7,429 bases of DNA, from the NCBI GenBank assembly GCA_900768785.1, contig CAAGEG010000042.1:1-7429 (forward strand), read 5' to 3'. Below the pieces are notes generated by a model. That model saw only the letters and a program-made list of their open reading frames with translations. It was not told the origin of the DNA and searched no databases. Positions 1 to 7,378 of the stretch are shown here, in pieces (position 1 is the first letter of the stretch; the number at the start of each line of letters is the position of its first letter). The stretch is from an uncultured Prevotella sp. Its GTDB lineage: Bacteria; Bacteroidota; Bacteroidia; Bacteroidales; Bacteroidaceae. Made by a program: the position numbers and the translations under genes.

Positions 1-16
1 AGACTTTATAAAGTCT
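1..16. repeat. 16-bp perfect palindrome
   Basis: The first 16 bases, agactttataaagtct, equal their own reverse complement. The centre is AT-only (ttataa), flanked by agac/gtct. A perfect palindrome of this length could be a protein-binding site or the tip of a hairpin, but it lies at the very edge of the window, so its context is unknown. No function is assigned. Confidence 0.5.
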
Positions 17-19
17 CAC

Positions 20-41
20 AAGCCTTGTAGGTAAAGGGCTT
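20..41. repeat. Short imperfect hairpin in the left flank
   Basis: aagcctt (20-26) can pair with agggctt (35-41), giving a 7-bp stem with one G-T pair and an 8-base loop. No T-run follows on the + strand, so it is not a convincing intrinsic terminator. It may be incidental. Confidence 0.25.
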
Positions 42-53
42 ACGGATGTTTCT

Positions 54-114
54 AGGTCTCTTTTTGACACTTATACCGATTTTACACCTATTTCAGGTCT
101 CTTTTTGACACTTA
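54..114. repeat. Perfect 20-bp direct repeat, two copies at a 41-bp pitch
   Basis: The 20-mer aggtctctttttgacactta occurs at 54-73 and, without mismatch, at 95-114. A shared tttc precedes both copies, with one extra base before copy 1. The unit between the copy starts is 41 bp, close to four helical turns, so both copies would lie on the same face of the DNA. Copy 2 ends 10 bp before the first ATG of the GH97 frame, just where resemblance to GH97 proteins begins. It could be a tandem regulator site, a partial tandem duplication left by recombination, part of a dispersed repeat, or an assembly error. The duplication itself is plainly visible; its role is not. Confidence 0.85.
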
Positions 115-123
115 GGCCATAAA

Positions 124-2043
124 ATGTGTTCGCCGGATGGCAAACTAATCGGATTGGTTTCAACTGGAGAATTCACTACATTCTCTTTGGCTTCTGATAA
201 ACAATTGATAATTAAAAATGCCTTAATATCAATTAACTTAAAAAATGGTATTACATGGGGCAAAGCTACAAGTCTTTGTAAAGTAAAACGAGAGAATGTC
301 AGGAACAATATAGCATCACCATTATATAAAAGGAACAAAGTAAAAGATTATTACAATTCGCTCATAGTTATATGTAAAGACTATAACATTGAGTTTAGAA
401 TGTACGATGACGGCATGGCCTATCGTTTTATTGGACATTCTTCAGACTCTATTACTATTGATAACGAACAATCTGAAGTAAACTTTGCAAAAGACTTTAA
501 GGCATATGTTCCATATATTATTAATAGAAGTAAAAAAGCCGGTACTCCACTTGAAGAACAATGGTGGAATGACCAACAATGTAGATTTATTACATGCAAA
601 TTATCAGAAATTAACCCTAATAATCTTGTGGCTCTGCCTTTTACAGTTGAATTGGAATATGGTGAAAAGCTATGTATGATTGAGGCAGACCAAGAATGTT
701 ATCCCGGAATTTATTTACTAAAAGATAAAGGAACGTGTAGTATGAAAGCTGTATTTCCTGCATATCCCCAAACGTTAATGCGCGGAGGTCATGGGAATAT
801 TGAAATGTTGGTTAAAGAGCGAGAATCCTACATTGCAAAAACAGATGGAACAAGAGCGTTCCCATGGAGAGCATATATTATAAGCAAAACAGACGGACAA
901 CTTGTCGAAAGTGACATGGTATATAGATTAGCATCTCCATGTAGGCTAAAAGACATTTCATGGATAAAACCCGGTAAAGCCACATGGGATTGGTGGAATA
1001 ACATAGCATTATCGGGAATTAACTTTAAAGCGGGCTTTAATAACAGAACTTACAAATATTTTATTGACTTTGCTCACGATTTTAATTTGGAATATGTATT
1101 GATTGATGAAGGATGGTTTTCTACTAAATCTACTGATATATACGATATAGTTCCGGATATTAATCTTAAGGAGCTTGTAGAATATGCTAATAGCAAGAAC
1201 GTTGGGATTATACTATGGACAGGTTACCTTTCTATAGCACGTGATTTAAAAAATGCCGTAAAGCACTATGCTGACATGGGAATTAAAGGGTTCAAGATTG
1301 ATTTTCTGAACAGAGACGATCAACAGATGATGCAATTTATGAAAAAAATGGCAGAAACTTGTGCACATCATCATTTGATAGTAGATTTTCATGGTACATG
1401 CAAACCTTCCGGTATGCAAAGAACATATCCCAACGTATTAAACTACGAGGCTGTATTCGGATTGGAACAAATGAGATGGTCTGACAAGTCTGTTGACATG
1501 GTAACACATGATGTAATTCTACCTTTTACCAGAATGATTGCTGGGCCAATGGACTACACACCAGGAGCAATGACAAATTCTTTGAAAGGCATGTATGCGC
1601 CAAACAAACGCAACCCGATGAGTCAAGGCACAAGAATGCATCAAGTTGCAATGTACATATGCTATGATTCGCCTCTTAATATGCTAAGCGATTCGCCGAC
1701 AAAATATCAAAAAGACAAGCCCTGTACTGAATTTATAGCCTCCATCCCAACCATTTGGGACGAGACAAAAGTTTTAGATGCCAAAGTGGGCGAATACATC
1801 GTAACAGCAAGAAAAAGCGGAGACCAATGGTTTATTGGTGCCATGAATAATTGGAAAGAACGCACGATAAATATAACTTTGCCTGATGAGTGTAGGGGGA
1901 AAATTGCAAGCATAATGTGTGACGGATTAAATGCAGATCGTGTTGCTGAAGATTATAAAATTGAGAACACAACAATTGCAGAAGACGGGATAATAAAGAT
2001 ACACATGGCAGAAGGCGGTGGTTGGGCTTTAAGAACTGAATAA
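124..2043 (+). CDS. Glycoside hydrolase family 97, retaining alpha-galactosidase-like, lacking its signal peptide
   Basis: 639 aa. GH97 enzymes are Bacteroidota exo-alpha-glycosidases, usually periplasmic. Domains in order: N-terminal beta-sandwich (about 1-270), catalytic (beta/alpha)8 barrel (about 274-545), C-terminal beta domain (about 546-636) ending in the typical GGGWAL. The sequence matches the retaining subgroup typified by B. thetaiotaomicron BT1871: ATWDWWN (286-292), GFKIDF (389-394) with Asp393 as probable nucleophile, and NYEAVFGLE (440-448) with Glu448 as probable acid/base and Glu442 as likely calcium ligand. The two base glutamates of inverting SusB are absent: ILWTGY replaces the first, HGTCKP the second. 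The 55-residue Asp393-Glu448 spacing agrees with BT1871 as I recall it. ATG 124 is the first start after an in-frame TGA (106-108), and resemblance begins at SPDGKL (3-8). The usual signal peptide is therefore missing, which suggests 5' truncation or rearrangement. Family is certain; alpha-galactoside specificity is inferred. Confidence 0.93.
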   Translation: MCSPDGKLIGLVSTGEFTTFSLASDKQLIIKNALISINLKNGITWGKATSLCKVKRENVRNNIASPLYKRNKVKDYYNSLIVICKDYNIEFRMYDDGMAYRFIGHSSDSITIDNEQSEVNFAKDFKAYVPYIINRSKKAGTPLEEQWWNDQQCRFITCKLSEINPNNLVALPFTVELEYGEKLCMIEADQECYPGIYLLKDKGTCSMKAVFPAYPQTLMRGGHGNIEMLVKERESYIAKTDGTRAFPWRAYIISKTDGQLVESDMVYRLASPCRLKDISWIKPGKATWDWWNNIALSGINFKAGFNNRTYKYFIDFAHDFNLEYVLIDEGWFSTKSTDIYDIVPDINLKELVEYANSKNVGIILWTGYLSIARDLKNAVKHYADMGIKGFKIDFLNRDDQQMMQFMKKMAETCAHHHLIVDFHGTCKPSGMQRTYPNVLNYEAVFGLEQMRWSDKSVDMVTHDVILPFTRMIAGPMDYTPGAMTNSLKGMYAPNKRNPMSQGTRMHQVAMYICYDSPLNMLSDSPTKYQKDKPCTEFIASIPTIWDETKVLDAKVGEYIVTARKSGDQWFIGAMNNWKERTINITLPDECRGKIASIMCDGLNADRVAEDYKIENTTIAEDGIIKIHMAEGGGWALRTE

Positions 2044-2102
2044 TACATAAATCTTCATAACTTAACGCCACTATATATACAACTATATTTTATATTGACA
2101 TT

Positions 2103-2128
2103 AGTATTGTCATTTGAGGAATGATACT
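2103..2128 (+). terminator. Possible weak stem-loop after GH97
   Basis: agta-(ttg)-tcatt (2103-2114) pairs with aatga-tact (2120-2128) around a 5-base loop, giving 4 + 5 bp with a 3-base bulge. It lies about 60 bp after the GH97 stop codon. The stem is AT-rich and no T-tract follows, so it would be a poor intrinsic terminator; it could equally be an operator or chance. An alternative pairing, tgaca (2096-2100) with tgtca (2108-2112), overlaps it. Confidence 0.2.
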
Positions 2129-2175
2129 ATGTCATAAATCACAGATAGTAGAACTGGTTAAATAATATTAAAAAA

Positions 2176-2218
2176 CCTTACGGTATTTAAGTAACATATC
2201 ACCCTATAAGGTATTTAA
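2176..2218. repeat. Degenerate direct repeat in the intergenic region
   Basis: ccttacggtatttaa (2176-2190) and cctataaggtatttaa (2203-2218) share the exact core ggtatttaa at a 28-bp pitch. The cctta of copy 1 can also pair with the taagg of copy 2. It lies 137-179 bp before the sigma gene start, where a regulator could bind. In DNA this AT-rich a 9-bp core may be chance. Confidence 0.3.
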
Positions 2219-2275
2219 CATAAACAACAATTAGAATTTATCTGTTTTCTATAATTATTTGATACACTTAATCTA

Positions 2276-2293
2276 TTGGTTTCAAACAACCAA
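2276..2293. repeat. 6-bp inverted repeat upstream of the sigma gene
   Basis: ttggtt (2276-2281) and aaccaa (2288-2293) form a perfect dyad around six bases, centred about 70 bp before the sigma gene start. It is followed by two copies of tgataat (2296-2302 and 2310-2316) at a 14-bp pitch. The position suits an operator or the promoter region, but nothing in the sequence proves it. Confidence 0.25.
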
Positions 2294-2354
2294 CATGATA
2301 ATGACAGTTTGATAATCATAAGGGATTTGTCCAAAATTTATAAAGACTTATACT

Positions 2355-2918
2355 ATGATAAAAGACAAGAATAAAGAACAAGATATAGAATATGCGTTTA
2401 ACCAGCTTTATTTGCAATACAGCGGTAAGATATACAATTTTATCATGCGCAATTCTAACGGCAACGAATATCTTGCTGAAGAAGTGCTTCAAACAGTTTT
2501 TATGAAAATCTGGGAACGAAGAGAGCATTTTGATGACTATTCCTTACTTAAACCATATCTGTTTTCAGTAGTTCGCAACACATTCTATAAGATGTGTGCA
2601 CACGAAGCCGTAAAATATGCTTATGAGAATTATCTCAAAAAGAACGATTTGGTTGATGGTATTGAAGAGGGAAAAATTAATATAGACGAAGAAACAATCA
2701 GAGAAGCAATTATGGCATTGACCGAACAAATGCCTGAACGTCGTAGAAAAGTATTCTACAAAAATCGCATAGAAAACAAGTCATACAACACTATCGCAGA
2801 AGAGATGAACATATCCGAAAAGACTGTTGGTAGCCACATGACTTTAGCATTGCGCTTCCTTATAGAGCACTTGCGTGATTATGCAAACATAATAATATGT
2901 CTCCTTTTAATATTGTAA
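2355..2918 (+). CDS. ECF-type RNA polymerase sigma factor (FecI-like, Bacteroidetes family)
   Basis: 187 aa, normal for ECF sigma factors, which have only regions 2 and 4. Region 2 spans about 14-57: FNQLYLQYSGKIYNFI (15-30), then AEEVLQTVFMKIWERRE (41-57), the core-binding and -10-recognition helices. Region 4 spans about 116-173: LTEQMPERRRKVF (122-134) leads into the helix-turn-helix YNTIAEEMNISEKTVGSHM (144-162), which should read the -35 element. An acidic linker joins them. The last nine residues, IIICLLLIL, are strongly hydrophobic; similar tails occur in other Bacteroidota FecI-like factors and may bind the anti-sigma factor or membrane (inference). The start codon is preceded by AT-rich sequence with no Shine-Dalgarno. 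The stop lies 10 bp before the fecR-like gene, so the pair is almost surely co-transcribed. It probably activates the downstream susC-like gene. The family is clear; the target promoters are unknown. Confidence 0.95.
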   Translation: MIKDKNKEQDIEYAFNQLYLQYSGKIYNFIMRNSNGNEYLAEEVLQTVFMKIWERREHFDDYSLLKPYLFSVVRNTFYKMCAHEAVKYAYENYLKKNDLVDGIEEGKINIDEETIREAIMALTEQMPERRRKVFYKNRIENKSYNTIAEEMNISEKTVGSHMTLALRFLIEHLRDYANIIICLLLIL

Positions 2919-2928
2919 CAATAGTTTT

Positions 2929-3915
2929 ATGAGCAAAGATAAAGACCATTTCAGACCCCTTGCAGAAAAGTATCTAAGTCACAATGCTACAGAGCAAGAA
3001 CGTGAAGAACTGCTTGCATGGATGCAAGACAATAACGAACTAACAATAATACTCTATGACGACATAGAGATGGCAGACAAAGACATGCCGGAAAGCAAGA
3101 AACGTAATGTCTATAACAATATTATTAGAGCCGAAAAGCATCTTGAAAAAAGCAAAAAGCGTTTAATGATAAGATTAAATCGAGTACTTTCCATTGCATG
3201 TATAGTACTGATATTGATAGTATGTACACTTATTTACAAACAAGCCACTGCTACATTGCCAGATTCAGACAAAGTTGAGGTTAAAACAGCAGCCACAGAC
3301 CATTCCGAACTATCGTTGCCAGATGGTACTAAAGTTAAACTCAATTCTCAGTCTGTACTTTCTTATCAACTTGACAACAACTCTAAACAACGTATTGTAA
3401 ACTTGGAAGGAGAAGGCTATTTTGAAGTTGCCGCTGATAAAAAGTACCCGTTTAAGATTATCACAAATGGAATGGAGCTACTATGTCTTGGAACAACATT
3501 TGACATCAAGAACTATGATGAAGACAATTCAGCCAAAGTAACATTGAGAGAGGGCTCTGTGAAAGTAACTTCGGGAACACAAGAAATATTGATGACACCA
3601 GGTACAAGCGTAACATACAACAAGAACACAGGTAAACTTACACAAAACAATGCACAAAAAGAAAGTCCTATAGGTTGGATTAACGGCAATATCTACTATT
3701 GTAACGAAAGTCTTGAAAACATTGCCAATGACTTATCACGCAAATATGGTGTTCGTATTGTTATATCATCACCGGAAATATGCAAAACAACGTTTAGCGG
3801 TTATCTTGGAAAAACATCACTTGAGAATATCCTAGACGTCCTTTCTACAGCTTCAGGAATCAGTTACGAATTCATTAATGACAGCACCGTGCATATCTAC
3901 GAATATCATAGCTGA
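2929..3915 (+). CDS. FecR-like transmembrane anti-sigma factor with C-terminal DUF4974
   Basis: 328 aa, typical length. The N-terminal part (1-84) is cytoplasmic and should hold the sigma factor. It ends in a basic stretch, KSKKRLMIRLNR (74-85), just before one membrane helix (about 86-103). The positive charge inside fits an N-in, C-out topology. The periplasmic part begins with the FecR domain (about 117-215), with conserved features such as LSLPDGTKVKLNSQS (128-142), GEGYFEVAADKKYPF (161-175) and the GTTFDIKNY strand (188-196). A DUF4974 domain follows (about 256-325), with YLGKTSLENILDVLS (292-306) and the final strand VHIYEY. In this family the C-terminal domain contacts the STN domain of the partner TonB-dependent receptor; ligand-bound receptor then triggers release of the sigma factor. 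It sits between the sigma gene (10-bp gap) and the STN-bearing susC gene (51-bp gap), so a matched signalling trio is very likely. Confidence 0.95.
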   Translation: MSKDKDHFRPLAEKYLSHNATEQEREELLAWMQDNNELTIILYDDIEMADKDMPESKKRNVYNNIIRAEKHLEKSKKRLMIRLNRVLSIACIVLILIVCTLIYKQATATLPDSDKVEVKTAATDHSELSLPDGTKVKLNSQSVLSYQLDNNSKQRIVNLEGEGYFEVAADKKYPFKIITNGMELLCLGTTFDIKNYDEDNSAKVTLREGSVKVTSGTQEILMTPGTSVTYNKNTGKLTQNNAQKESPIGWINGNIYYCNESLENIANDLSRKYGVRIVISSPEICKTTFSGYLGKTSLENILDVLSTASGISYEFINDSTVHIYEYHS

Positions 3916-3966
3916 TAATTATAAGAAAGACACATAATATTTATAAACAATCTGAAATAATCAAAC

Positions 3967-6900
3967 ATGAAACACAACAATCATCTTCGCACAACAGCCA
4001 TACTGTTATTGCTCATTATATCTGTGGCATCTATGGCTGCCGGCATTACCTTAGACCTTAAAAAGGTAAAGGTAAGAAAAGCAATGTCTGAGATAGAGAA
4101 TGTGGCTAAAGTACATTTCTTCTATCAAGACAATCTAAAAGATCTTGACAAGACCGTAACATTGAAAACAAAAAATGCGACCATTGAAACATGTTTGTCG
4201 CAATTGTTTAGTCAAACAAACATTGGTTATAAAATAGAAAAGAACAACATTGTCGTGCTTTTTCAGAAAAAGGTCGTAACACAGACGGACTTAAAATTAG
4301 GAAGCAATGATAACAGAAGCGTTATCTCGGGAGTTGTTACTGATGATCGTGGCGAGCCCTTAATCGGTGCTTCTGTCAAGCTACATGGACAAAATGTTGG
4401 TGTTGTAACTGATTTGGACGGAAAATTTGAGTTAAACGTAGCCCCTTCTGACGTTTTGGAAGTATCTTACATTGGTTTTAACTCATTTAAAACAAAAGTC
4501 AATCAGAAGAAAAAATTTAATATCGTACTTAACGAAGACCGCAATGAGCTGAATGAAGTTGTGGTTGTAGGTTTTGGAACACAAAAGAAAGTCAATCTTA
4601 CCGGAGCTGTCGCTGTTATTGACGCCAAAGAGACACAAGGACGCCCTGTAGCATCTGCCGCACAGGCATTACAAGGACTTGACCCTTCAGTAAACATCGG
4701 CATTAATTCAGGTAAATCTAATTCAGGATATAGCATAGACATACGCGGTGCAGCATCACTCAATGGAAGTGAGCCGTTGGTACTTGTTGACGGTATAGAA
4801 ACGTCTCTATCACGTTTGAACCCTAACGATATTGAAACTATATCAATCCTTAAAGATGCTTCTGCTGCATCAGTTTACGGAACAAAGGCTTCAGCAGGTG
4901 TTATTCTTATAACAACAAAAAGCGGAAACACCTCAAAAGTTAAGGTAAACTACAATGCACGACTCGGTTGGTTGAAAAACACCACATCAACAGACTACAT
5001 GACGCAAGGTTATGATTGGCTCAGAATGACAGAAAATTTCTGGGCTGCCAGCAACAAGTCGGGAACTTACTCACGATATACAGATGAAGACTATGCCGAA
5101 CTATGGATGAGACGTGGCGACAGTCATGAAGTATTAAGTCGACCATGGGCTGTGGTCCAACCTGACGGTACTTACAAATATTATGGAAATTTTGATTGGT
5201 ACGGATATTTCTATAAACGTACACGCACACAAAACGAACACAACGTATCCATACAAGGAGGGAACGACAAGGTTCGCTACTATGTAAGTGGCAGATATTT
5301 CGGCAGCGAAGGCATAATGAAAACACAAAATGACCCTTTTGACAGCTACTCGCTGCGTAGTAAAATATCCATAGACATAACCAAATGGTTGCACTATTCA
5401 AATAATATCAGCTACTACTACGGATACAACTGGTGGCCCGGACAATCAAATGTCCAAAATACTTTCTCTCATGTTTCATACGGAGCAGCTCCATATTTGG
5501 TTCCGTTTAACCCAGACGGAACAATAGTACACAAACAATCATATTGCAATCAAAGTGCGGACATAGCAGGAGGATTTAACTTGCTGTTGTCTTATGGTAA
5601 AGCGTCAAACATGGAAAAAGAGAATGAAATCCTCGTAAAAAACAGTCTTGACATAGACTTGTTGAAAGGACTGAAATTGCATTTGTCACACTCTTACAAA
5701 TTTACACACTTGTTTGACCAGTATCGCTACACAACCGCTCCCTACTCTACAAAAGAGGGTGTAATTACATGGACTCCTGACGACCCGTCAACCAAATTCA
5801 AAAACGAATTGACCGAAGCAAACAGATCTACGTACAAACACACATTCGAAGCATTCATGGACTTTAGTCATACTTTCAACAAAACACATAGCATCAAAGC
5901 AATGGCAGGTATGCAGTATGACACCCGATATTACAAGAATAACAGTATAACTGCAAACGGTCTCCTTTCTGAGGATCTCAATGACTTCAACCTTGCAGAT
6001 GCGACAACATATGAAGTCAAAGGCGGACAATCAAGATACAAGACTCTTGGCTTTTTCGGACGTCTGAATTACGATTATCTTGGTCGATATCTTATAGAAG
6101 TGTCAGGACGTAGTGACGGTTCTTCAAGATTTTGGAGTAAAAACCGTTGGGCTTTCTTCCCCTCAGGTTCTCTCGGTTGGCGTATAAGCGAGGAGCCATG
6201 GTGGAAGAATATGCAGACATGGTGGGACAATGCCAAAGTGCGTTTCTCTATAGGTAGTCTTGGCAACCAGCAAGTAAGCGACTATCTCTTTATACAAGAA
6301 ATCAACACAAAGAAAACAAATGACGCATTCACTTTGGATGGCGTTAATCCTCTCACATACGCACAAGAGACTGCCCCTGTATCAAACAATCTGACATGGG
6401 AAAAGGTTACAACATACAACTGGGGTATAGACTTGACTTTCATGCGCAGACTCACTCTAACCGCAGACTATTATATACGAAACACAACTGACATGATGGT
6501 CAACGGAGCTTCGTTGCCGGCAGTTTACGGTACATCCGTCCCAAAAGAAAACGCTGCAGATATGCGTACAAAAGGCTGGGAAATAGGTTTGTCATGGCAC
6601 GATAGTTTCGGTCTTTTAGGTAAGAAATTTCAATATACTATACGCGCAAATATAGGAGATTACAAAACAAAGGTCACTCGCTTTGACAATCAAACGGGAA
6701 AAATCGGCGACCACTATGTTGGCGAAACTCTTGGCGAACTATGGGGGTGGCGTACTGACGGATTATTCAAAACAAATGAAGAAGCGACAGCTTATGCATC
6801 CGCTGTAGATCTCACATATCTACAAAAGTTCATAGTCGATGCGAAAAGTCCTTATACAGGTTGGATGGCAGGAGATCTCAAATATGTAGATAGCAACGGC

Positions 6901-7323
6901 GACGGTAAACTATCAGTTGGCAGTGGCACGATATCTGATCCGGGCGACTTGAGAGTGATAGGAAACGTACTTCCGAGATACTCATATTCTTTCGGTGGAG
7001 ATTTCAATTGGAACGGTATAGATTTCTCTGCACTATTTCAAGGTGTAGGTAAACGAGACTGGTATCCCGGCGCCGGACAATCAAATCTTTTTTGGGGACC
7101 ATACTGTCGTCCACATAACACTTTCCTGTCACAACAGTTGATTGACAACATGTGGTCTGAAGACAATCCCGGCGGATATTATCCTCGCGCAAGAGCCTAC
7201 GTCGCTTATTCAGGCAACTATAGCCACAATGCCGAACTAACAGCCATTAACGACCGTTACATACAGAGTGTAGCTTATTTGCGACTGAAAAATTTGACAA
7301 TTGGATATACTGACTTTGACTGA
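3967..7323 (+). CDS. SusC/RagA-family TonB-dependent receptor with STN domain, truncated at the C-terminus
   Basis: 1118 aa outer-membrane glycan importer of the SusC type. Domains: signal peptide (1 to about 25, hydrophobic core AILLLLIISV, cleavage near ASMAA); STN signalling domain (about 45-100); carboxypeptidase-regulatory-like beta-sandwich (about 119-188, ISGVVTDDRGEPLIGASVKL onward); the SusC segment LNEVVVVGFGTQKK (195-208), which acts as TonB box; plug domain (about 210-320, with IDIRGAASLNGSEPLVLVDG and LKDASAASVYGTKASAGVI); then the beta-barrel. The Asp-rich DSNGDGKLSV (975-984) and LRLKNLTIGYT (1105-1115) are normal late-barrel motifs. After T1115 the protein reads only DFD and stops. 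Family members continue for roughly 60-80 more residues, including the last strands and C-terminal beta-signal needed for barrel assembly. The following bases do not restore them in any frame. As written the gene is probably non-functional, or the join at about 7311 is artificial. The usual adjacent susD is absent. The STN domain pairs it with the upstream FecR and sigma factor. Confidence 0.95.
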   Translation: MKHNNHLRTTAILLLLIISVASMAAGITLDLKKVKVRKAMSEIENVAKVHFFYQDNLKDLDKTVTLKTKNATIETCLSQLFSQTNIGYKIEKNNIVVLFQKKVVTQTDLKLGSNDNRSVISGVVTDDRGEPLIGASVKLHGQNVGVVTDLDGKFELNVAPSDVLEVSYIGFNSFKTKVNQKKKFNIVLNEDRNELNEVVVVGFGTQKKVNLTGAVAVIDAKETQGRPVASAAQALQGLDPSVNIGINSGKSNSGYSIDIRGAASLNGSEPLVLVDGIETSLSRLNPNDIETISILKDASAASVYGTKASAGVILITTKSGNTSKVKVNYNARLGWLKNTTSTDYMTQGYDWLRMTENFWAASNKSGTYSRYTDEDYAELWMRRGDSHEVLSRPWAVVQPDGTYKYYGNFDWYGYFYKRTRTQNEHNVSIQGGNDKVRYYVSGRYFGSEGIMKTQNDPFDSYSLRSKISIDITKWLHYSNNISYYYGYNWWPGQSNVQNTFSHVSYGAAPYLVPFNPDGTIVHKQSYCNQSADIAGGFNLLLSYGKASNMEKENEILVKNSLDIDLLKGLKLHLSHSYKFTHLFDQYRYTTAPYSTKEGVITWTPDDPSTKFKNELTEANRSTYKHTFEAFMDFSHTFNKTHSIKAMAGMQYDTRYYKNNSITANGLLSEDLNDFNLADATTYEVKGGQSRYKTLGFFGRLNYDYLGRYLIEVSGRSDGSSRFWSKNRWAFFPSGSLGWRISEEPWWKNMQTWWDNAKVRFSIGSLGNQQVSDYLFIQEINTKKTNDAFTLDGVNPLTYAQETAPVSNNLTWEKVTTYNWGIDLTFMRRLTLTADYYIRNTTDMMVNGASLPAVYGTSVPKENAADMRTKGWEIGLSWHDSFGLLGKKFQYTIRANIGDYKTKVTRFDNQTGKIGDHYVGETLGELWGWRTDGLFKTNEEATAYASAVDLTYLQKFIVDAKSPYTGWMAGDLKYVDSNGDGKLSVGSGTISDPGDLRVIGNVLPRYSYSFGGDFNWNGIDFSALFQGVGKRDWYPGAGQSNLFWGPYCRPHNTFLSQQLIDNMWSEDNPGGYYPRARAYVAYSGNYSHNAELTAINDRYIQSVAYLRLKNLTIGYTDFD

Positions 7324-7366
7324 TTTTACTTCACAGATTATTTGTTAGTTTACTGTTTTACTTCAC
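7319..7366. repeat. Near-perfect 15/16-bp direct repeat just after the susC break
   Basis: actgattttacttcac (7319-7334) and actgttttacttcac (7352-7366) differ by a single inserted base, at a 33-bp pitch. The first copy overlaps the premature stop of the susC-like gene, eight bases after the family resemblance ends. It resembles the left edge of the window, where a direct repeat also abuts a broken gene. It may mark a rearrangement, an element end, or an assembly fault. Confidence 0.65.
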
Positions 7367-7378
7367 TTACTCTGCAAT

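Larger units (their letters stand above)
2044..2354. other. AT-rich intergenic region between GH97 and the sigma gene
   Basis: 311 bp without a credible gene on either strand. It probably holds the 3' end of the GH97 transcript and the promoter of the sigma/anti-sigma/susC operon. I looked for the Bacteroidota promoter pattern (TTTG about 19-21 bp upstream of TAnnTTTG) and found no good match; isolated TTTG words occur but without a correctly spaced partner. The gap contains an imperfect hairpin (2103-2128), a degenerate direct repeat (2176-2218) and a 6-bp dyad (2276-2293), listed separately. Confidence 0.7.

Noticed and set aside
1..70. A minus-strand frame open from GTG at 70 to the window start (23 codons)
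   Set aside because: Too short to judge, with no recognised motif. It begins inside the 20-bp repeat, whose second copy gives a similar start that stops after seven codons.
63..96. Possible Bacteroidota promoter: TTTG (63-66) with TATTTCAG (89-96)
   Set aside because: The -7 element matches TAnnTTTG at only half of its last four bases and the spacer is 22 bp, longer than usual.
54..114. The 20-bp repeat as terminal inverted repeats of an insertion sequence
   Set aside because: The copies are in direct, not inverted, orientation, only 41 bp apart, and no transposase is present in the window. No inverted copy was found elsewhere in the window.
93..338. Minus-strand 81-aa frame over the GH97 5' end
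   Set aside because: It lies mostly inside the clear GH97 coding region, has no family resemblance, and is explained as antisense to a real gene.
5021..5401. Minus-strand 126-aa frame within the susC-like gene
   Set aside because: Rich in Cys, Val and His with no domain pattern; it is opposite a continuous and well-supported SusC barrel region.
7319..7366. Possible start of a CRISPR array (repeat with a spacer)
   Set aside because: Only two short copies of 15-16 bp with an indel and a 17-bp gap; no third copy follows, and no cas gene is present.
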